Origin: Pseudomonas sp. EpS/L25
GTDB taxonomy: Bacteria > Pseudomonadota > Gammaproteobacteria > Pseudomonadales > Pseudomonadaceae
Length of the DNA stretch: 64,000 bases
Assembly (NCBI RefSeq): GCF_001512295.1
Contig: NZ_LNUP01000002.1
Location: forward strand, 648,027 to 712,026
Direction: 5' to 3'
This document shows, piece after piece, positions 54,103-62,690 of the stretch (positions are counted from its first letter, which is position 1; each line of letters begins with the position of its first letter). The notes beneath the pieces are model-generated. The model searched no databases and was not told the DNA's origin. It saw nothing but the letters and a program-made list of their open reading frames with translations. Made by a program: the position numbers and the translations under genes.

Positions 54103-54203
54103 AGGTTATTTGGCTGAGTGCAGGAGGCGCTGCCGCCTCTTGCTGGCAGAGCTCGTTCAAACTCCCTACTGAATGTCTGTCTGGCGAAGCACTTTGGCAA
54201 TGG

Positions 54204-54235
54204 AAAAAACGCCCCGACCTCACGGCCGGGGCGTT
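54204..54235 (-). terminator. Rho-independent terminator of the acetolactate synthase-type gene
   Basis: A GC-rich hairpin at 54208-54235 (AACGCCCCGACC/GGCCGGGGCGTT, loop TCAC, one mismatch) followed on the - strand by a run of six T residues. It lies 24 bases after the stop of the - strand gene ending at 54260. Confidence 0.85.
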
Positions 54236-54259
54236 CCTTTATCTACCTAACCTACCCAC

Positions 54260-55906
54260 TCAAACCGCCGCACTGCGCTCCTTGATCTCCTGGTGCAGGA
54301 TGCGGTCGTTCTCGGAGTAGTCCACCGGGCAGTCGATGACGTGGACGCCGGGGGTGTCCAGGCAGTGCTGCACCAGCGGGGCGAAGGCGGCGGCGCTTTC
54401 CACGCGGTGGCCCTGGGCGCCGTAGCTTTCGGCGTAGCGGACGAAGTCCGGGTTGCCGTAGTCCAGGCCGAAGTCCTCGAAGCCCATCTGCGCCTGCTTC
54501 CAGCGGATCATGCCGTAGCCGTCGTCGCGCAGGATGATGACCACCAGGTTCATCTTCAGGCGCACCGCGGTTTCCAGTTCCTGGCTGTTCATCATGAAGC
54601 CGCCGTCGCCGCACACCGCCACGATGGGGGTGTTGGGGTGCACCAGGCGTGCGGCCATGGCCGACGGCAGGCCGGCGCCCATGGTGGCCAGGGCATTGTC
54701 CAAGAGCACCGTGTTGGGCATGTAGGCCTTGTAGTTGCGGGCGAACCAGATCTTGTAGATGCCGTTGTCCAGGGCGACGATGCCATCGGAGGGCAGCACG
54801 TTGCGCATATCGGCCACCAGGCGCTGCGGATAGACCGGGAAGCGGTCGTCGGTGGCGCCTTCGGCGACGTGGGCCTCGTTGGCTTCGCGGATGTGCAGCA
54901 GGCGGTCGAAGTCCCAGGTGGGCTGGACCTCGATGCGCTCCTTGATCTCCCAGATGGCGTTGGCGATGTCGCCGACCACCTCGACCTGGGGGAAGTACAC
55001 CGGATCGACTTCGGCGGAGCGGAAGTTGATGTGGATGACCTCGGTGCCGCCACGGGTCATGAAGAACGGCGGCTTCTCGATCACATCGTGGCCGATGTTG
55101 ACGATAAGGTCGGCCGACTCCAGGGCGCGGTGCACGAAGTCGCCAGCGGAGAGAGCGGCGTTGCCCAGGAAGCGCGGATGGCGCTCGTCGACCACGCCCT
55201 TGCCCAGTTGGGTGGTGACGAAGGGGATGCCGGTCTTCTCGATCAGCTGGCGCAGGACACGTGCGGTCATCTTGCGGTTGGTGCCGGCGCCCAGCACCAG
55301 CACCGGGCTGCGGGCGTTCTCCAGCTTGGAGACGGCGGCGGCGATGGCCTTGGCCTCGGCCACCGGACGGCGGCTCAGGCTCGGCGGCACCGGCAGGCTC
55401 TCGGTGTGCTCGTCGGCGATGTCTTCCGGCAGTTCCAGGTGCACGGAGCCGGGCTTTTCTTCCTCGGCGAGGCGGAAGGCCTCGCGAATGCGCGACGGGA
55501 TGTTGTCGGCGGAGGCGAATTGGTGGGTGTACTTGGTGAGCGGCGCCATCATGCGGCACACGTCCAGGATCTGGAAACGTCCTTGCTTGGATTTCTTGAT
55601 CGGCTTCTGGCCGGTCAGCATCAGCATCGGCATGCCGCCCAGGTAGGCATAGGCGCCGGCGGTGACCAGGTTGGTAGCGCCTGGGCCGAGGGTGGAGAGG
55701 CAGACGCCGGTCTTGCCGGTGAAGCGGCCGTAGGTGGCGGCCATGAAGCCGGCGGACTGCTCGTGGCGAGTCAGGATCAGCTTGATCTGCGAGGAGCGGC
55801 GCAGGGATTCGAGCAGGTCCAGGTTCTCTTCACCGGGAATGCCGAAGATGTATTCCACACCCTCGTTTTCCAGGCAGCGAACGACCAGGTCGGAGGCCTT
55901 CATCAT
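54260..55906 (-). CDS. Acetolactate synthase-type ThDP enzyme, large subunit
   Basis: Thiamine diphosphate enzyme of 548 residues from the ATG at 55906 (MMKASDLVVRCLENEG); the open frame to 55975 adds unconserved residues. Domains: N-terminal pyrimidine-binding with the catalytic glutamate in LTRHEQSAGFMA, a central domain, and a C-terminal PP domain with CGDGGFMMNSQELETA and an RDDGYGMIRW metal-binding region. The overall pattern is that of stand-alone catabolic AlsS-like proteins; no regulatory small subunit (IlvH) lies next to it. It probably condenses two pyruvates to acetolactate, although related enzymes use other 2-oxo acids. It is monocistronic, with its own terminator. Confidence 0.85.
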   Translation of the reverse strand: MMKASDLVVRCLENEGVEYIFGIPGEENLDLLESLRRSSQIKLILTRHEQSAGFMAATYGRFTGKTGVCLSTLGPGATNLVTAGAYAYLGGMPMLMLTGQKPIKKSKQGRFQILDVCRMMAPLTKYTHQFASADNIPSRIREAFRLAEEEKPGSVHLELPEDIADEHTESLPVPPSLSRRPVAEAKAIAAAVSKLENARSPVLVLGAGTNRKMTARVLRQLIEKTGIPFVTTQLGKGVVDERHPRFLGNAALSAGDFVHRALESADLIVNIGHDVIEKPPFFMTRGGTEVIHINFRSAEVDPVYFPQVEVVGDIANAIWEIKERIEVQPTWDFDRLLHIREANEAHVAEGATDDRFPVYPQRLVADMRNVLPSDGIVALDNGIYKIWFARNYKAYMPNTVLLDNALATMGAGLPSAMAARLVHPNTPIVAVCGDGGFMMNSQELETAVRLKMNLVVIILRDDGYGMIRWKQAQMGFEDFGLDYGNPDFVRYAESYGAQGHRVESAAAFAPLVQHCLDTPGVHVIDCPVDYSENDRILHQEIKERSAAV

Positions 55907-56058
55907 GAGTCTTGTATTCCTTGTAAGGGTGGGTGGCGAGCGCCTGAAGCGCCTCCTCGTGAGGCGCAGCCGCAACTGTACTCAGGAATGACGAAATATT
56001 TCAAAACAAGGCGCAGCCAGCTTCCGCAACTGTGACGAATGGTCACAGCGGAAACGAT

Positions 56059-57204
56059 TCACGCAGCGCAGCGTTGGAGCGTCGCGCTGGGCCGCAGCAG
56101 TTGGACGCCGGCGAGCAGCAGGCCGAAGGCGGCCACGACCAGGGCCGGTTGCAGATTGCCGGCGAAGTGACTGCTGGCCGCGCCAAGCAGCGGACCGAGC
56201 AACTGGCCGGTAGCGAAGCTGGCGGTGAGGACCCCGGCATTCCGCTGTGGAGTCGTCGGCGCCAGTTCGCGGCCGTGTTGCATCACCAGCTGCATGCAGG
56301 CGAGGAAGGGCCCCCCGCAGAGCAGCACGCCGAGGAACAGCGCCAGGCTACCCGGCAGCAGGCAGAGCAGCACCCCGGTGGCCTGCAGCCAGAGGGTGGC
56401 GATCAACCAGCGGCGGGTATCGGTGCCCGGGCGTCTCAGACTCACCAGCACCACGCCGAGGGCCGCCGCCAGACCGTAGCCCGGCCAGAAGAGATCGGCC
56501 TGCCACTGGCCATGGAAACGGCTGGCGGCCATCTGCGACAGGAAGGTAGCCGGCAGAATGTAGCCGACCCCGACCAGGCCATAGGCCAGGATCAAGCGGT
56601 TGAACGCCGGGGAAGGCTTGGCGGGCGCGGCGCTGGTAGGCAGCGGGGTGGCCGGACCGCGCCGGGGTAGCAGGGGCAGCAGCGCCAGGGTGGCGACGGT
56701 GGCGAGCAGGCCGTAGCTCAGCCAGAGCTGGCTGGAGCCGCCGCCCAGGCGATTGCTGACCAGGGCCATGAGGCCACTGACGAGGATACCGACGCCGGGA
56801 CCAGTGAAGATCAGGGCGCCAAGGCGTGGTCGACCGGCCTCGGCGGCCAGGGGCTGGCTCAGGCCAGTCACCATGACCAGTACCCAGGCACTGGCCAGGC
56901 CGGTGCCGAAGCGCAGCAGCGCCTGGGCGGCCAGGCCATAGGCCAGCAGCGAGGCCAGGGTCAGACCGGCGCAGAGCCAGAGTCCCCCGACCAGGCGCGC
57001 ATGGGTACGGCGGGCGAAGAGGGCGTCCAGGGCGCCGAGCAGATAGCCCAGGTAGTTGGCCGCGGCCAACAGGCTGGCGCCGGTGAGGTCGATCTGGCCC
57101 TCGGCGATCAGGTGGGGCAGGGCGGGGGTGAGGGCGAAGCGGCCGATGCCCATGGCGGTGGCCAGGGCCAGCAGGCAGGCCAGCAGGCGAGTAGTGGCGG
57201 TCAT
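56059..57204 (-). CDS. YbfB/YjiJ family MFS transporter
   Basis: Inner-membrane major facilitator of 381 residues with twelve predicted helices. The opening LATAMGIGRFALTPALPHLIAEG and NYLGYLLGAL are the YbfB/YjiJ signatures. Substrates of this family are mostly unknown. It is divergent from a LysR regulator with about 109 bases between the start codons, so the regulator probably controls it. Confidence 0.88.
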   Translation of the reverse strand: MTATTRLLACLLALATAMGIGRFALTPALPHLIAEGQIDLTGASLLAAANYLGYLLGALDALFARRTHARLVGGLWLCAGLTLASLLAYGLAAQALLRFGTGLASAWVLVMVTGLSQPLAAEAGRPRLGALIFTGPGVGILVSGLMALVSNRLGGGSSQLWLSYGLLATVATLALLPLLPRRGPATPLPTSAAPAKPSPAFNRLILAYGLVGVGYILPATFLSQMAASRFHGQWQADLFWPGYGLAAALGVVLVSLRRPGTDTRRWLIATLWLQATGVLLCLLPGSLALFLGVLLCGGPFLACMQLVMQHGRELAPTTPQRNAGVLTASFATGQLLGPLLGAASSHFAGNLQPALVVAAFGLLLAGVQLLRPSATLQRCAA

Positions 57205-57313
57205 CGCAAGACTCCAGTAGCGAGCGGATGAGTACAGCCTAGGCCTTGAAGTTAATCAATAAAAACGAATAATAAAGAAATAGATGTTCAGCCAAACAGA
57301 AAGGGTGATGGTC

Positions 57314-58198
57314 ATGGAGTTCGCCGAGCTACGCATCTTCCAGGCGGTGGCCGAGGAAGGTTCCCTGGTAAGGGCCGCCGAGCGCCTCAACCGGGTACCG
57401 TCCAATCTCTCCACGCGCCTGCGCCAGCTGGAAGAAAAGCTCGGTGTAGAACTGTTCCTGCGCGAGCGTCAGCGGCTGCACCTGACGGCCGCCGGCCACC
57501 GCCTGTTGGACTATGCGCACCGGCTGTTCGCGCTCGCCGACGAGGCGCGCAGCGCGGTGCAGGATGGCGAGCCGGCCGGTACCTTCGTGCTCGGCTCCAT
57601 GTTCAGCACCGCAGCCATCCATCTGCCAGGGCTGCTGGCGCGCTATCACCAGCGTCATCCCAAGGTGAATCTGCAGGTGCACAGCGGACCCAGCGGGGAG
57701 CTGGTGGAGGGCCTGCTGGCCGGTCGCCTGGACGCCGCCCTGGTGGACGGTCCGGCGCCCGATGCGGCGCTGGAAGGCCAGCCCTGGTTCGAAGAACGCC
57801 TGGTGCTGATCACCGGGCTGGAGCATGGTCCGGTCCGTTCGCCAGCCGACGTGGCCGGGCGGCCGGTATTCGGCTTTCGCGCCGGCTGTTCCTATCGCCG
57901 CTACCTGGATACCTGGTACGCCGCCGCCGGTGTGCCCAGCGGACCGGTGATGGAGATCGAGTCCTACCACAGCATGCTGGCCTGCGTGATCACCGGCGGC
58001 GTAGCGCTGATGCCGCAGTCCATGCTCGACAGCCTGCCCGGCCGCGAGCGGGTGCAGCGTCACGAAATCGAGGCTCGCTTCACCCGCGCCACCACCTGGC
58101 TGATGTGGCGCAAGGGCCGCGAAGGTGCCAATCTGCGCAGCTGGCTGGCGTTGCACGAGAGCCTGGAGACTGCCCGCGAAGCTGTTGCTTTGGTGTGA
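57314..58198 (+). CDS. LysR-family transcriptional regulator
   Basis: 294-residue regulator from the ATG at 57314, which is preceded by AAAGGG at a proper spacing; ATGs at 57284 and 57308 are less well placed. The N-terminal winged helix-turn-helix is seen in IFQAVAEEGSLVRAAERLNRVPSNLSTRLRQLEEKLG, and the effector domain follows from about residue 80 (GTFVLGSMFSTAAIHLPGLLARY). The pattern resembles PtrR/YneJ-like regulators. It is divergent from the MFS transporter gene and likely acts on it and on itself. Confidence 0.88.
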   Translation: MEFAELRIFQAVAEEGSLVRAAERLNRVPSNLSTRLRQLEEKLGVELFLRERQRLHLTAAGHRLLDYAHRLFALADEARSAVQDGEPAGTFVLGSMFSTAAIHLPGLLARYHQRHPKVNLQVHSGPSGELVEGLLAGRLDAALVDGPAPDAALEGQPWFEERLVLITGLEHGPVRSPADVAGRPVFGFRAGCSYRRYLDTWYAAAGVPSGPVMEIESYHSMLACVITGGVALMPQSMLDSLPGRERVQRHEIEARFTRATTWLMWRKGREGANLRSWLALHESLETAREAVALV

Positions 58199-58248
58199 TG
58201 ATTGCCCGATCCTAGGCGGCGGACTCCTACCGTCTACCGAGGACGATC

Positions 58249-59169
58249 ATGATAAGAATAGCCATCGTCGGTTTGGGCAAGATCGCCCGTGACCAGCACC
58301 TGCCGGCGCTCCAGAGCAATCCCGACTACGAACTGGTCGCCGTGGCCAGCCGCAACGCCCAGCTGGAGGGCGTTGCCCACTACCCTAGCCTGAGCGCCCT
58401 GCTGGAAGACGGCCCGCCCATCGACGCCGTGTCCCTCTGCGCTCCAGCGGCGGTGCGCTACGAACAGGCCCGCGAGGCGCTGGCCGCCGGCAAGCACGTG
58501 ATGCTGGAAAAGCCCCCGGGCGCGACCCTGAGCGAGGTGGAGGCCCTGGCGCGCCAGGCCGAGGCGGCGGGTCTGTCGCTGTTCGCCACCTGGCACTCCC
58601 GCCATGCCCAGGGCGTGCAGCCGGCGCGCGAATGGCTGGAAGACAAGCGCATCCAAGGGGTGCGTATCGAGTGGAAGGAAGACGTGCGCGTCTGGCACCC
58701 GGGCCAGGCCTGGATCTGGCAGCCGGGTGGCATGGGCGTGTTCGATCCGGGCATCAATGCCCTGTCCATCGTCACCGCCATCCTGCCGCGGCCGTTCTTC
58801 CTCAAGGAGGCGACGCTGCAGGTACCGGGTAACTGCCAGACCCCGGTGGCCGCGCAACTGGCCTTTGTCGACAGCGCTGGCGTGCCCATCGCCGCCGACT
58901 TCGACTTCCTGCAGACCGGCCCCCAGACCTGGGACATCCACGTCGACACCGAGGCCGGTCGCCTGACCCTGAGCAAGGGCGGCAGCGAGCTGTACCTGGA
59001 CGGCCAGCTGACCCACCAGGGCCCCGACCGGGAATACGCCGGCCTCTATGCCCGCTTCGCCGAGCTGGTCGCCCAGAACCGCTCCGACGTGGACGTGGCC
59101 CCGCTGCGCCACGTGGCCGACGCCTTTCTCTATGGCCGGCGCGAGACGGTGGCGGATTTTCACGAGTAG
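58249..59169 (+). CDS. Gfo/Idh/MocA oxidoreductase, probable D-galactose 1-dehydrogenase
   Basis: NAD(P)-dependent sugar dehydrogenase of 306 residues. Rossmann motif VGLGKIARDQHLPAL (residues 7-21), EKPPGAT with the catalytic-type lysine, and the signature WIWQPGGMGVFDPGINALSI near 165-184 match the galactose/arabinose 1-dehydrogenases that oxidise the sugar to the lactone in non-phosphorylating pathways. Length is typical. No lactonase or dehydratase follows, so the substrate is assigned by family only. It is preceded by the LysR gene with 50 bases between them. Confidence 0.82.
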   Translation: MIRIAIVGLGKIARDQHLPALQSNPDYELVAVASRNAQLEGVAHYPSLSALLEDGPPIDAVSLCAPAAVRYEQAREALAAGKHVMLEKPPGATLSEVEALARQAEAAGLSLFATWHSRHAQGVQPAREWLEDKRIQGVRIEWKEDVRVWHPGQAWIWQPGGMGVFDPGINALSIVTAILPRPFFLKEATLQVPGNCQTPVAAQLAFVDSAGVPIAADFDFLQTGPQTWDIHVDTEAGRLTLSKGGSELYLDGQLTHQGPDREYAGLYARFAELVAQNRSDVDVAPLRHVADAFLYGRRETVADFHE

Positions 59170-59225
59170 GGCCTCCCTCACCCCGGCCCTCTCCCCGGTG
59201 GAGAGGGGTGGCATGGTGGGCTCTT

Positions 59226-59262
59226 GTAGGTTGGGCTGAGCGCAGCGAAGCCCAACAGGGCT
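59226..59262. repeat. Partial GTAGGTTGGG intergenic repeat
   Basis: GTAGGTTGGGCTGAGCGCAG continues into CGAAGCCCAACA, the half-unit of the repeat found twice more at 61002-61081 and 61152-61236. The preceding bases (CCCTCACCCC, CTCTCCCC) also recur beside those copies. Confidence 0.75.
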
Positions 59263-59277
59263 ACGCCTCGCATCCCC

Positions 59278-59886
59278 TCATAGGCTCGTCCACAACAAAC
59301 GGATGGCCATGCTGAAAAAGGCGCAGGCGAAACCGATACTCAGGCCTTGCGCCAGGCGCGGGCTGGCAACCAGGCGCGTCCTCATCTGCGCTGCAAGCAG
59401 GCCGTACAGGGTGAATACCACCCACGTCATGCCCATGAACACGCCGGACAGAAGCAGCGCCTGGGTGAGCGGCGCGGCAGATTGCCGGTCCAGGAATTGC
59501 GGCAAATAGGCAAGAAAGAACAGGGTTAGCTTGGGATTGAACAGGTTCAGCAGGACGGCTTGCCGGATGATCTGTCGATCCCCGTTGGGATAGGTGGCGC
59601 CCGTGCTCCAGGCGCTGGCATTGCGGATCTGCCGATAGGCCAGGTAGAGCAGATAGGTCACTCCCAGATAGCGCAGGCCCTCCAGCACTAGCGGCCGGGC
59701 TTGTAGCAGCGCTGTCAGGCCACAAAGGGTCAGCAGCAGGTGAGGCAGGATTCCGAGGGTACAACCTGCGGCGGCCAACAGCGCGGCGCGGCGTCCATAG
59801 GTAGTGCCGACCGCTATCGTCAGCAGGGCGCCTGTCCCTGGCGACGCGACCACGATGAAGGTAGTCAGCAAGAAGTCGAGTGTCAT
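59278..59886 (-). CDS. LysE/RhtB family amino-acid exporter
   Basis: Inner-membrane exporter of 202 residues with about six hydrophobic helices. The N-terminal VASPGTGALLTIAVGTTYGRRAAL is the family signature (PGP/PGT motif after the first helix). Family members export amino acids such as homoserine, threonine or lysine. An AraC regulator lies upstream on the same strand, 163 bases away, and may control it. Confidence 0.9.
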   Translation of the reverse strand: MTLDFLLTTFIVVASPGTGALLTIAVGTTYGRRAALLAAAGCTLGILPHLLLTLCGLTALLQARPLVLEGLRYLGVTYLLYLAYRQIRNASAWSTGATYPNGDRQIIRQAVLLNLFNPKLTLFFLAYLPQFLDRQSAAPLTQALLLSGVFMGMTWVVFTLYGLLAAQMRTRLVASPRLAQGLSIGFACAFFSMAIRLLWTSL

Positions 59887-60049
59887 GACTGTTGACTCGC
59901 CCCAGAAAACGCCTGGCCTATCACGGCTACCCAGGCACCAAGGTCGATGTCTGTAGCTTTCTGGCGCGAGGCCGGGAAGTAATCTTTGAATGCGTGCACG
60001 GCTGATACCTGTCAGGGAAACAGGGTCTTAGCCTGGCCGGCGTTGGCAT

Positions 60050-60886
60050 TCAGCGTCTTGAACGAAATTGCAGGCTGACTGATGCCTTGGCGTAGGCACC
60101 GGGCGGGTAACCGTAGGTACGCTTGAACAGTCGAGTGAGATGGCTCTGATCGGCGAAGCCCGAAGCCGCAGCGCTTTCGACCAACGACATGCCCCCCAAG
60201 ATCAGCCGGCGTGCCTGCTGCAGCCGGCGCTGAGTGAGATAGGCGTGGGGGGTAAGTCCTGTTGCCCGGGTGAAGGCGCGGAGCAACTGATAGCGGCTCA
60301 GCTCGGCAGTCTCAGCCAACTGGGCGAGGGTAGGAGCTTTCAGCGGAGCTTCATCGAGCTGCTCTCGTGCCCGGACAATACCGGCTGGAATGGCACAGCG
60401 TTCCAGTAGTCGAGGCTGGAGCAAACCACTTAGCAACAGGATGAGGCTTTGTTCCCATGCCAAGGGGCTGGCCTCGCTGTCCGGGCTCACCGTAGCGATG
60501 AAGGCGTTGGCGAAGCCCTGTGACAGGCGTCTATCGGCAATACGCGGTTGGCTGAATTCCACCTGGCGGGCGTGCCCGAGAACATCCTGTCCCACGTCGG
60601 CGACCAGGCTGGGATGCAGATAGAGCATGCGCCAGGCGCGGCCGGTTTCATCAAAGGGCGTCCCGTCGTGTACCTCGCCGGGATTCACCGTGATGACATC
60701 TCCTGGACCGGCCTCGACCAGCCCTCGACCGCTCAGGGATTTCTGCGCGCCCCGGTGGATCAGGTCGATACCGAAGTCGTCATGGGTATGACGGGCGAAG
60801 GTGCAGGACGTATCGGCCACCATCGCTTCAATGCCTGGTTGCTTGCAGGGCAGCGGTCGCACGAAAGAGGATTTGCTGGGCGCCAT
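60050..60886 (-). CDS. AraC-family transcriptional regulator
   Basis: 278-residue regulator with an N-terminal cupin-like sensing domain (HTHDDFGIDLIHRG, VITVNPGEVHDGTPFD) and a C-terminal double helix-turn-helix (LAETAELSRYQLLRAFTRATGLTPHAYL and ESAAASGFADQSHLTRLFKRTYGYPPGAY). The AraC-LysE pairing is common in Pseudomonas, and control of the downstream exporter is likely. The effector is unknown. Confidence 0.9.
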   Translation of the reverse strand: MAPSKSSFVRPLPCKQPGIEAMVADTSCTFARHTHDDFGIDLIHRGAQKSLSGRGLVEAGPGDVITVNPGEVHDGTPFDETGRAWRMLYLHPSLVADVGQDVLGHARQVEFSQPRIADRRLSQGFANAFIATVSPDSEASPLAWEQSLILLLSGLLQPRLLERCAIPAGIVRAREQLDEAPLKAPTLAQLAETAELSRYQLLRAFTRATGLTPHAYLTQRRLQQARRLILGGMSLVESAAASGFADQSHLTRLFKRTYGYPPGAYAKASVSLQFRSRR

Positions 60887-61001
60887 GATCGATCCTGACT
60901 GATCGGAAGGCTCAGCATGCGTTTTTTAGCGGTGATTGTCGCCACGTTGAGCCTTTGAAACTGCCCTCTCCCAGAGAGAGGGGCGTCAAGGCGGGGCTCG
61001 T

Positions 61002-61081
61002 GTAGGTTGGGTTGCGCAAAGCGAAGCCTAACGGGGCTTGGCTGTTGGGCTTCGACGGTGGAGCCGTCTCAACCCAACCTA
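61002..61081. repeat. GTAGGTTGGG palindromic intergenic repeat, unit A
   Basis: Begins GTAGGTTGGGTT and ends AACCCAACCTAT, with an inner inverted pair CGAAGCCTAAC / GTTGGGCTTCG. The whole unit can fold into a branched hairpin. Confidence 0.8.
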
Positions 61082-61151
61082 TGAGTTAGCGGTCCCTCAC
61101 CCCAACCTTCACTAGGGGAGAGGGGGCGTCCAGAGCCACCGCTGCGTTTTC

Positions 61152-61236
61152 GTAGGTTGGGTTGAGCGAAGCGAAGCCCAACAAGGGTGTCTGGCATGTT
61201 GGGCTTCGACGATAGAGCCGTCTCAGCCCAACCTAC
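61152..61236. repeat. GTAGGTTGGG palindromic intergenic repeat, unit B
   Basis: Same layout as unit A: ends GTAGGTTGGG and CCCAACCTAC, inner pair CGAAGCCCAACA / TGTTGGGCTTCG. The inner pair is perfect here, whereas in unit A it carries one mismatch. Confidence 0.8.
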
Positions 61237-61302
61237 GGTTCAGTAGCCTCCCTCACCCCAGCCCTCTTCCCGAGGGAGAGGGGCGCTCAGCCCCGGCGTA
61301 GG

Positions 61303-61328
61303 GTGGAAAACGGCGCAGCCTTTTCCAC
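61303..61328 (-). terminator. Palindrome downstream of trmA
   Basis: GTGGAAAA and TTTTCCAC flank CGGCGCAGCC, giving an 8-bp stem with further GGC/GCC pairing inside. It starts 9 bases after the trmA stop on the - strand and may terminate it, although it also looks like a common intergenic repeat. Confidence 0.45.
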
Positions 61329-61337
61329 GCGGGCGTA

Positions 61338-62426
61338 TCAACGCCGCTCCAGCAACACCCCACTCTCCATGTGGTGGGTCCAGGGGAACTGGTCGAACAG
61401 GGCACTGCGGGTGATGCGGTGGGTGTCGTGCAGCTGGGCGATGTTCTCGGCCAGGGTCTCCGGGTTGCAGGAGATGTAGAGGATGCGTTCGACGCGGCGG
61501 GTCAGCTCGCAGGTATCCGGGTCCATGCCGGCGCGAGGCGGGTCGACGAAGACGGTACCGAAGCGGTAGCTCTTCAGATCCACGCCGGCCAGGCGGCGGA
61601 AGGGGCGGACGTCGTTGAGCGCCTGGGTCAGTTCCTCGGCGGAGAGCCGCACCAGGCTGACGTTGTCCACGCCATTGCTGGCCAGGTTGTGCAGGGCTGC
61701 ATTGACCGAGGTCTTGCTCACCTCGGTGGCCAGCACCTTACGCACGCGGCTGGCCAGCGGCAGGGTGAAGTTGCCGTTGCCGCAATAGAGCTCCAGCAGG
61801 TCGTCCTCGCGCTCGCCCAGGGCGGCGTGGGCCCAGGTCAGCATCTTCTGGTTGACCGTGCCATTGGGCTGGGTGAAGCCGCCTTCCGGTTGCAGATAGC
61901 TATAGGTCTTCCCAGCCACTTCCAGTTCCTCGATCACATGGCCACGGCCGATCACCAGGCGCTGGCCGCGGGAGCGGCCGATCAGGCTGACGCCGAGGTC
62001 GGCGGCCAGGCGCTCGGCGGCGGCTTGCCAGGCGGCGTCCAGCGGACGGTGGTAGGCCAGGGTGATGAGGGCGTCGCCACTCAGGGTGGTGAGGAATTCC
62101 ACCTGGAACAGCTTGAACGACAGCGCCACGTCCGCCTGCCAGCCGGCCTTGAGGCGCGGCATCAGGTCGTTGATGCGCTGGCTGGCGATGGGAAAGGCTT
62201 CGATGAGGATCGGCGTGTGCTTGTCGCCCGGGGCGAACATGGCGTAGTGGCGCTCCTCGTTTTCCCGCCACAGGCGGAATTCGGCGCGCAGCCGGTAGTG
62301 CTGCAGCGGCGAGGCGAAGACTTCGGGCTCAGGCGCCTGGAAGGGCGCCAGCAGTTCGCGCAGGCGGTCGGCCTTGGCGTCGAGTTGAGCCTGGTAGTCG
62401 GCGGGAGCGAAGGAGGGTTGGGACAT
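61338..62426 (-). CDS. trmA: tRNA (uracil-54-C5)-methyltransferase
   Basis: SAM-dependent enzyme of 362 residues (E. coli TrmA is 366) that makes the T-loop 5-methyluridine in tRNA. SAM site [15 protein letters not shown]; catalytic aspartate in VDPPRAGMD; nucleophilic cysteine in [15 protein letters not shown]. The N-terminal part [15 protein letters not shown] is specific to TrmA, with no iron-sulfur cysteines as in RlmD. The start at 62426 ([12 protein letters not shown]) is preferred to the frame open to 62507, which runs into a repeat element. Confidence 0.95.
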   Translation of the reverse strand: MSQPSFAPADYQAQLDAKADRLRELLAPFQAPEPEVFASPLQHYRLRAEFRLWRENEERHYAMFAPGDKHTPILIEAFPIASQRINDLMPRLKAGWQADVALSFKLFQVEFLTTLSGDALITLAYHRPLDAAWQAAAERLAADLGVSLIGRSRGQRLVIGRGHVIEELEVAGKTYSYLQPEGGFTQPNGTVNQKMLTWAHAALGEREDDLLELYCGNGNFTLPLASRVRKVLATEVSKTSVNAALHNLASNGVDNVSLVRLSAEELTQALNDVRPFRRLAGVDLKSYRFGTVFVDPPRAGMDPDTCELTRRVERILYISCNPETLAENIAQLHDTHRITRSALFDQFPWTHHMESGVLLERR

Positions 62427-62451
62427 GGGTAGATCCGCAGCAGGGGGGTAA

Positions 62452-62648
62452 GAGGCTTTTCGATGTCTTGCGAGCCAAAGACGGGCAAGGCCTGGGCGGT
62501 CCCGCAAAAACAGCCGAGAGGACCGGGCACGCGGGCGAGTTTACAAGTAATGAATGAGCATTGCGTCGGGGTCGCCTGGACCGGGTGGGTGATCCGGGCC
62601 ACTTTCCACGCCGTTTGGCCGACGCGTAGCGGAGGTCGAGCAGGCGCC
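62452..62648. repeat. MITE-like element, copy 3 (degenerate ends)
   Basis: Shares with copy 2 the blocks TCTTGCGAGCCA, TGAATGAGCATTGCG and CCACGCCGTTTGGCCGACGCG in the same order and spacing. The ends (GAGGCTTTTCGATGTCT and GGAGGTCGAGCAGGCGCC) no longer pair well. It lies between trmA and the NCS2 permease gene, 25 bases upstream of the trmA start. Confidence 0.65.
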
Positions 62649-62661
62649 GAGGCGGGGGATA

Positions 62662-62683
62662 CCTCGGGGCCGGAGCCCCGAGG
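62662..62683 (-). terminator. Hairpin downstream of the NCS2 permease gene
   Basis: A perfect 9-bp GC stem (CCTCGGGGC/GCCCCGAGG) with loop CGGA lies 7 bases after the permease stop. It has no T-run on the - strand, so termination may be inefficient. Confidence 0.55.
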
Positions 62684-62690
62684 GGAGGGG

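Larger units (their letters stand above)
60887..61337. other. Intergenic repeat cluster between trmA and the AraC gene
   Basis: 451 bases without a gene. It consists of two copies of a palindromic unit (61002-61081 and 61152-61236) separated and flanked by CCCTCACCCC/GAGGGAGAGGGG blocks, then a third palindrome (61303-61328) next to the trmA stop. Confidence 0.8.

Noticed and set aside
54293-56035. 580-codon frame antisense to the acetolactate synthase-type gene
   Set aside because: A shadow frame; the ThDP enzyme on the - strand shows all cofactor motifs and has its own terminator.
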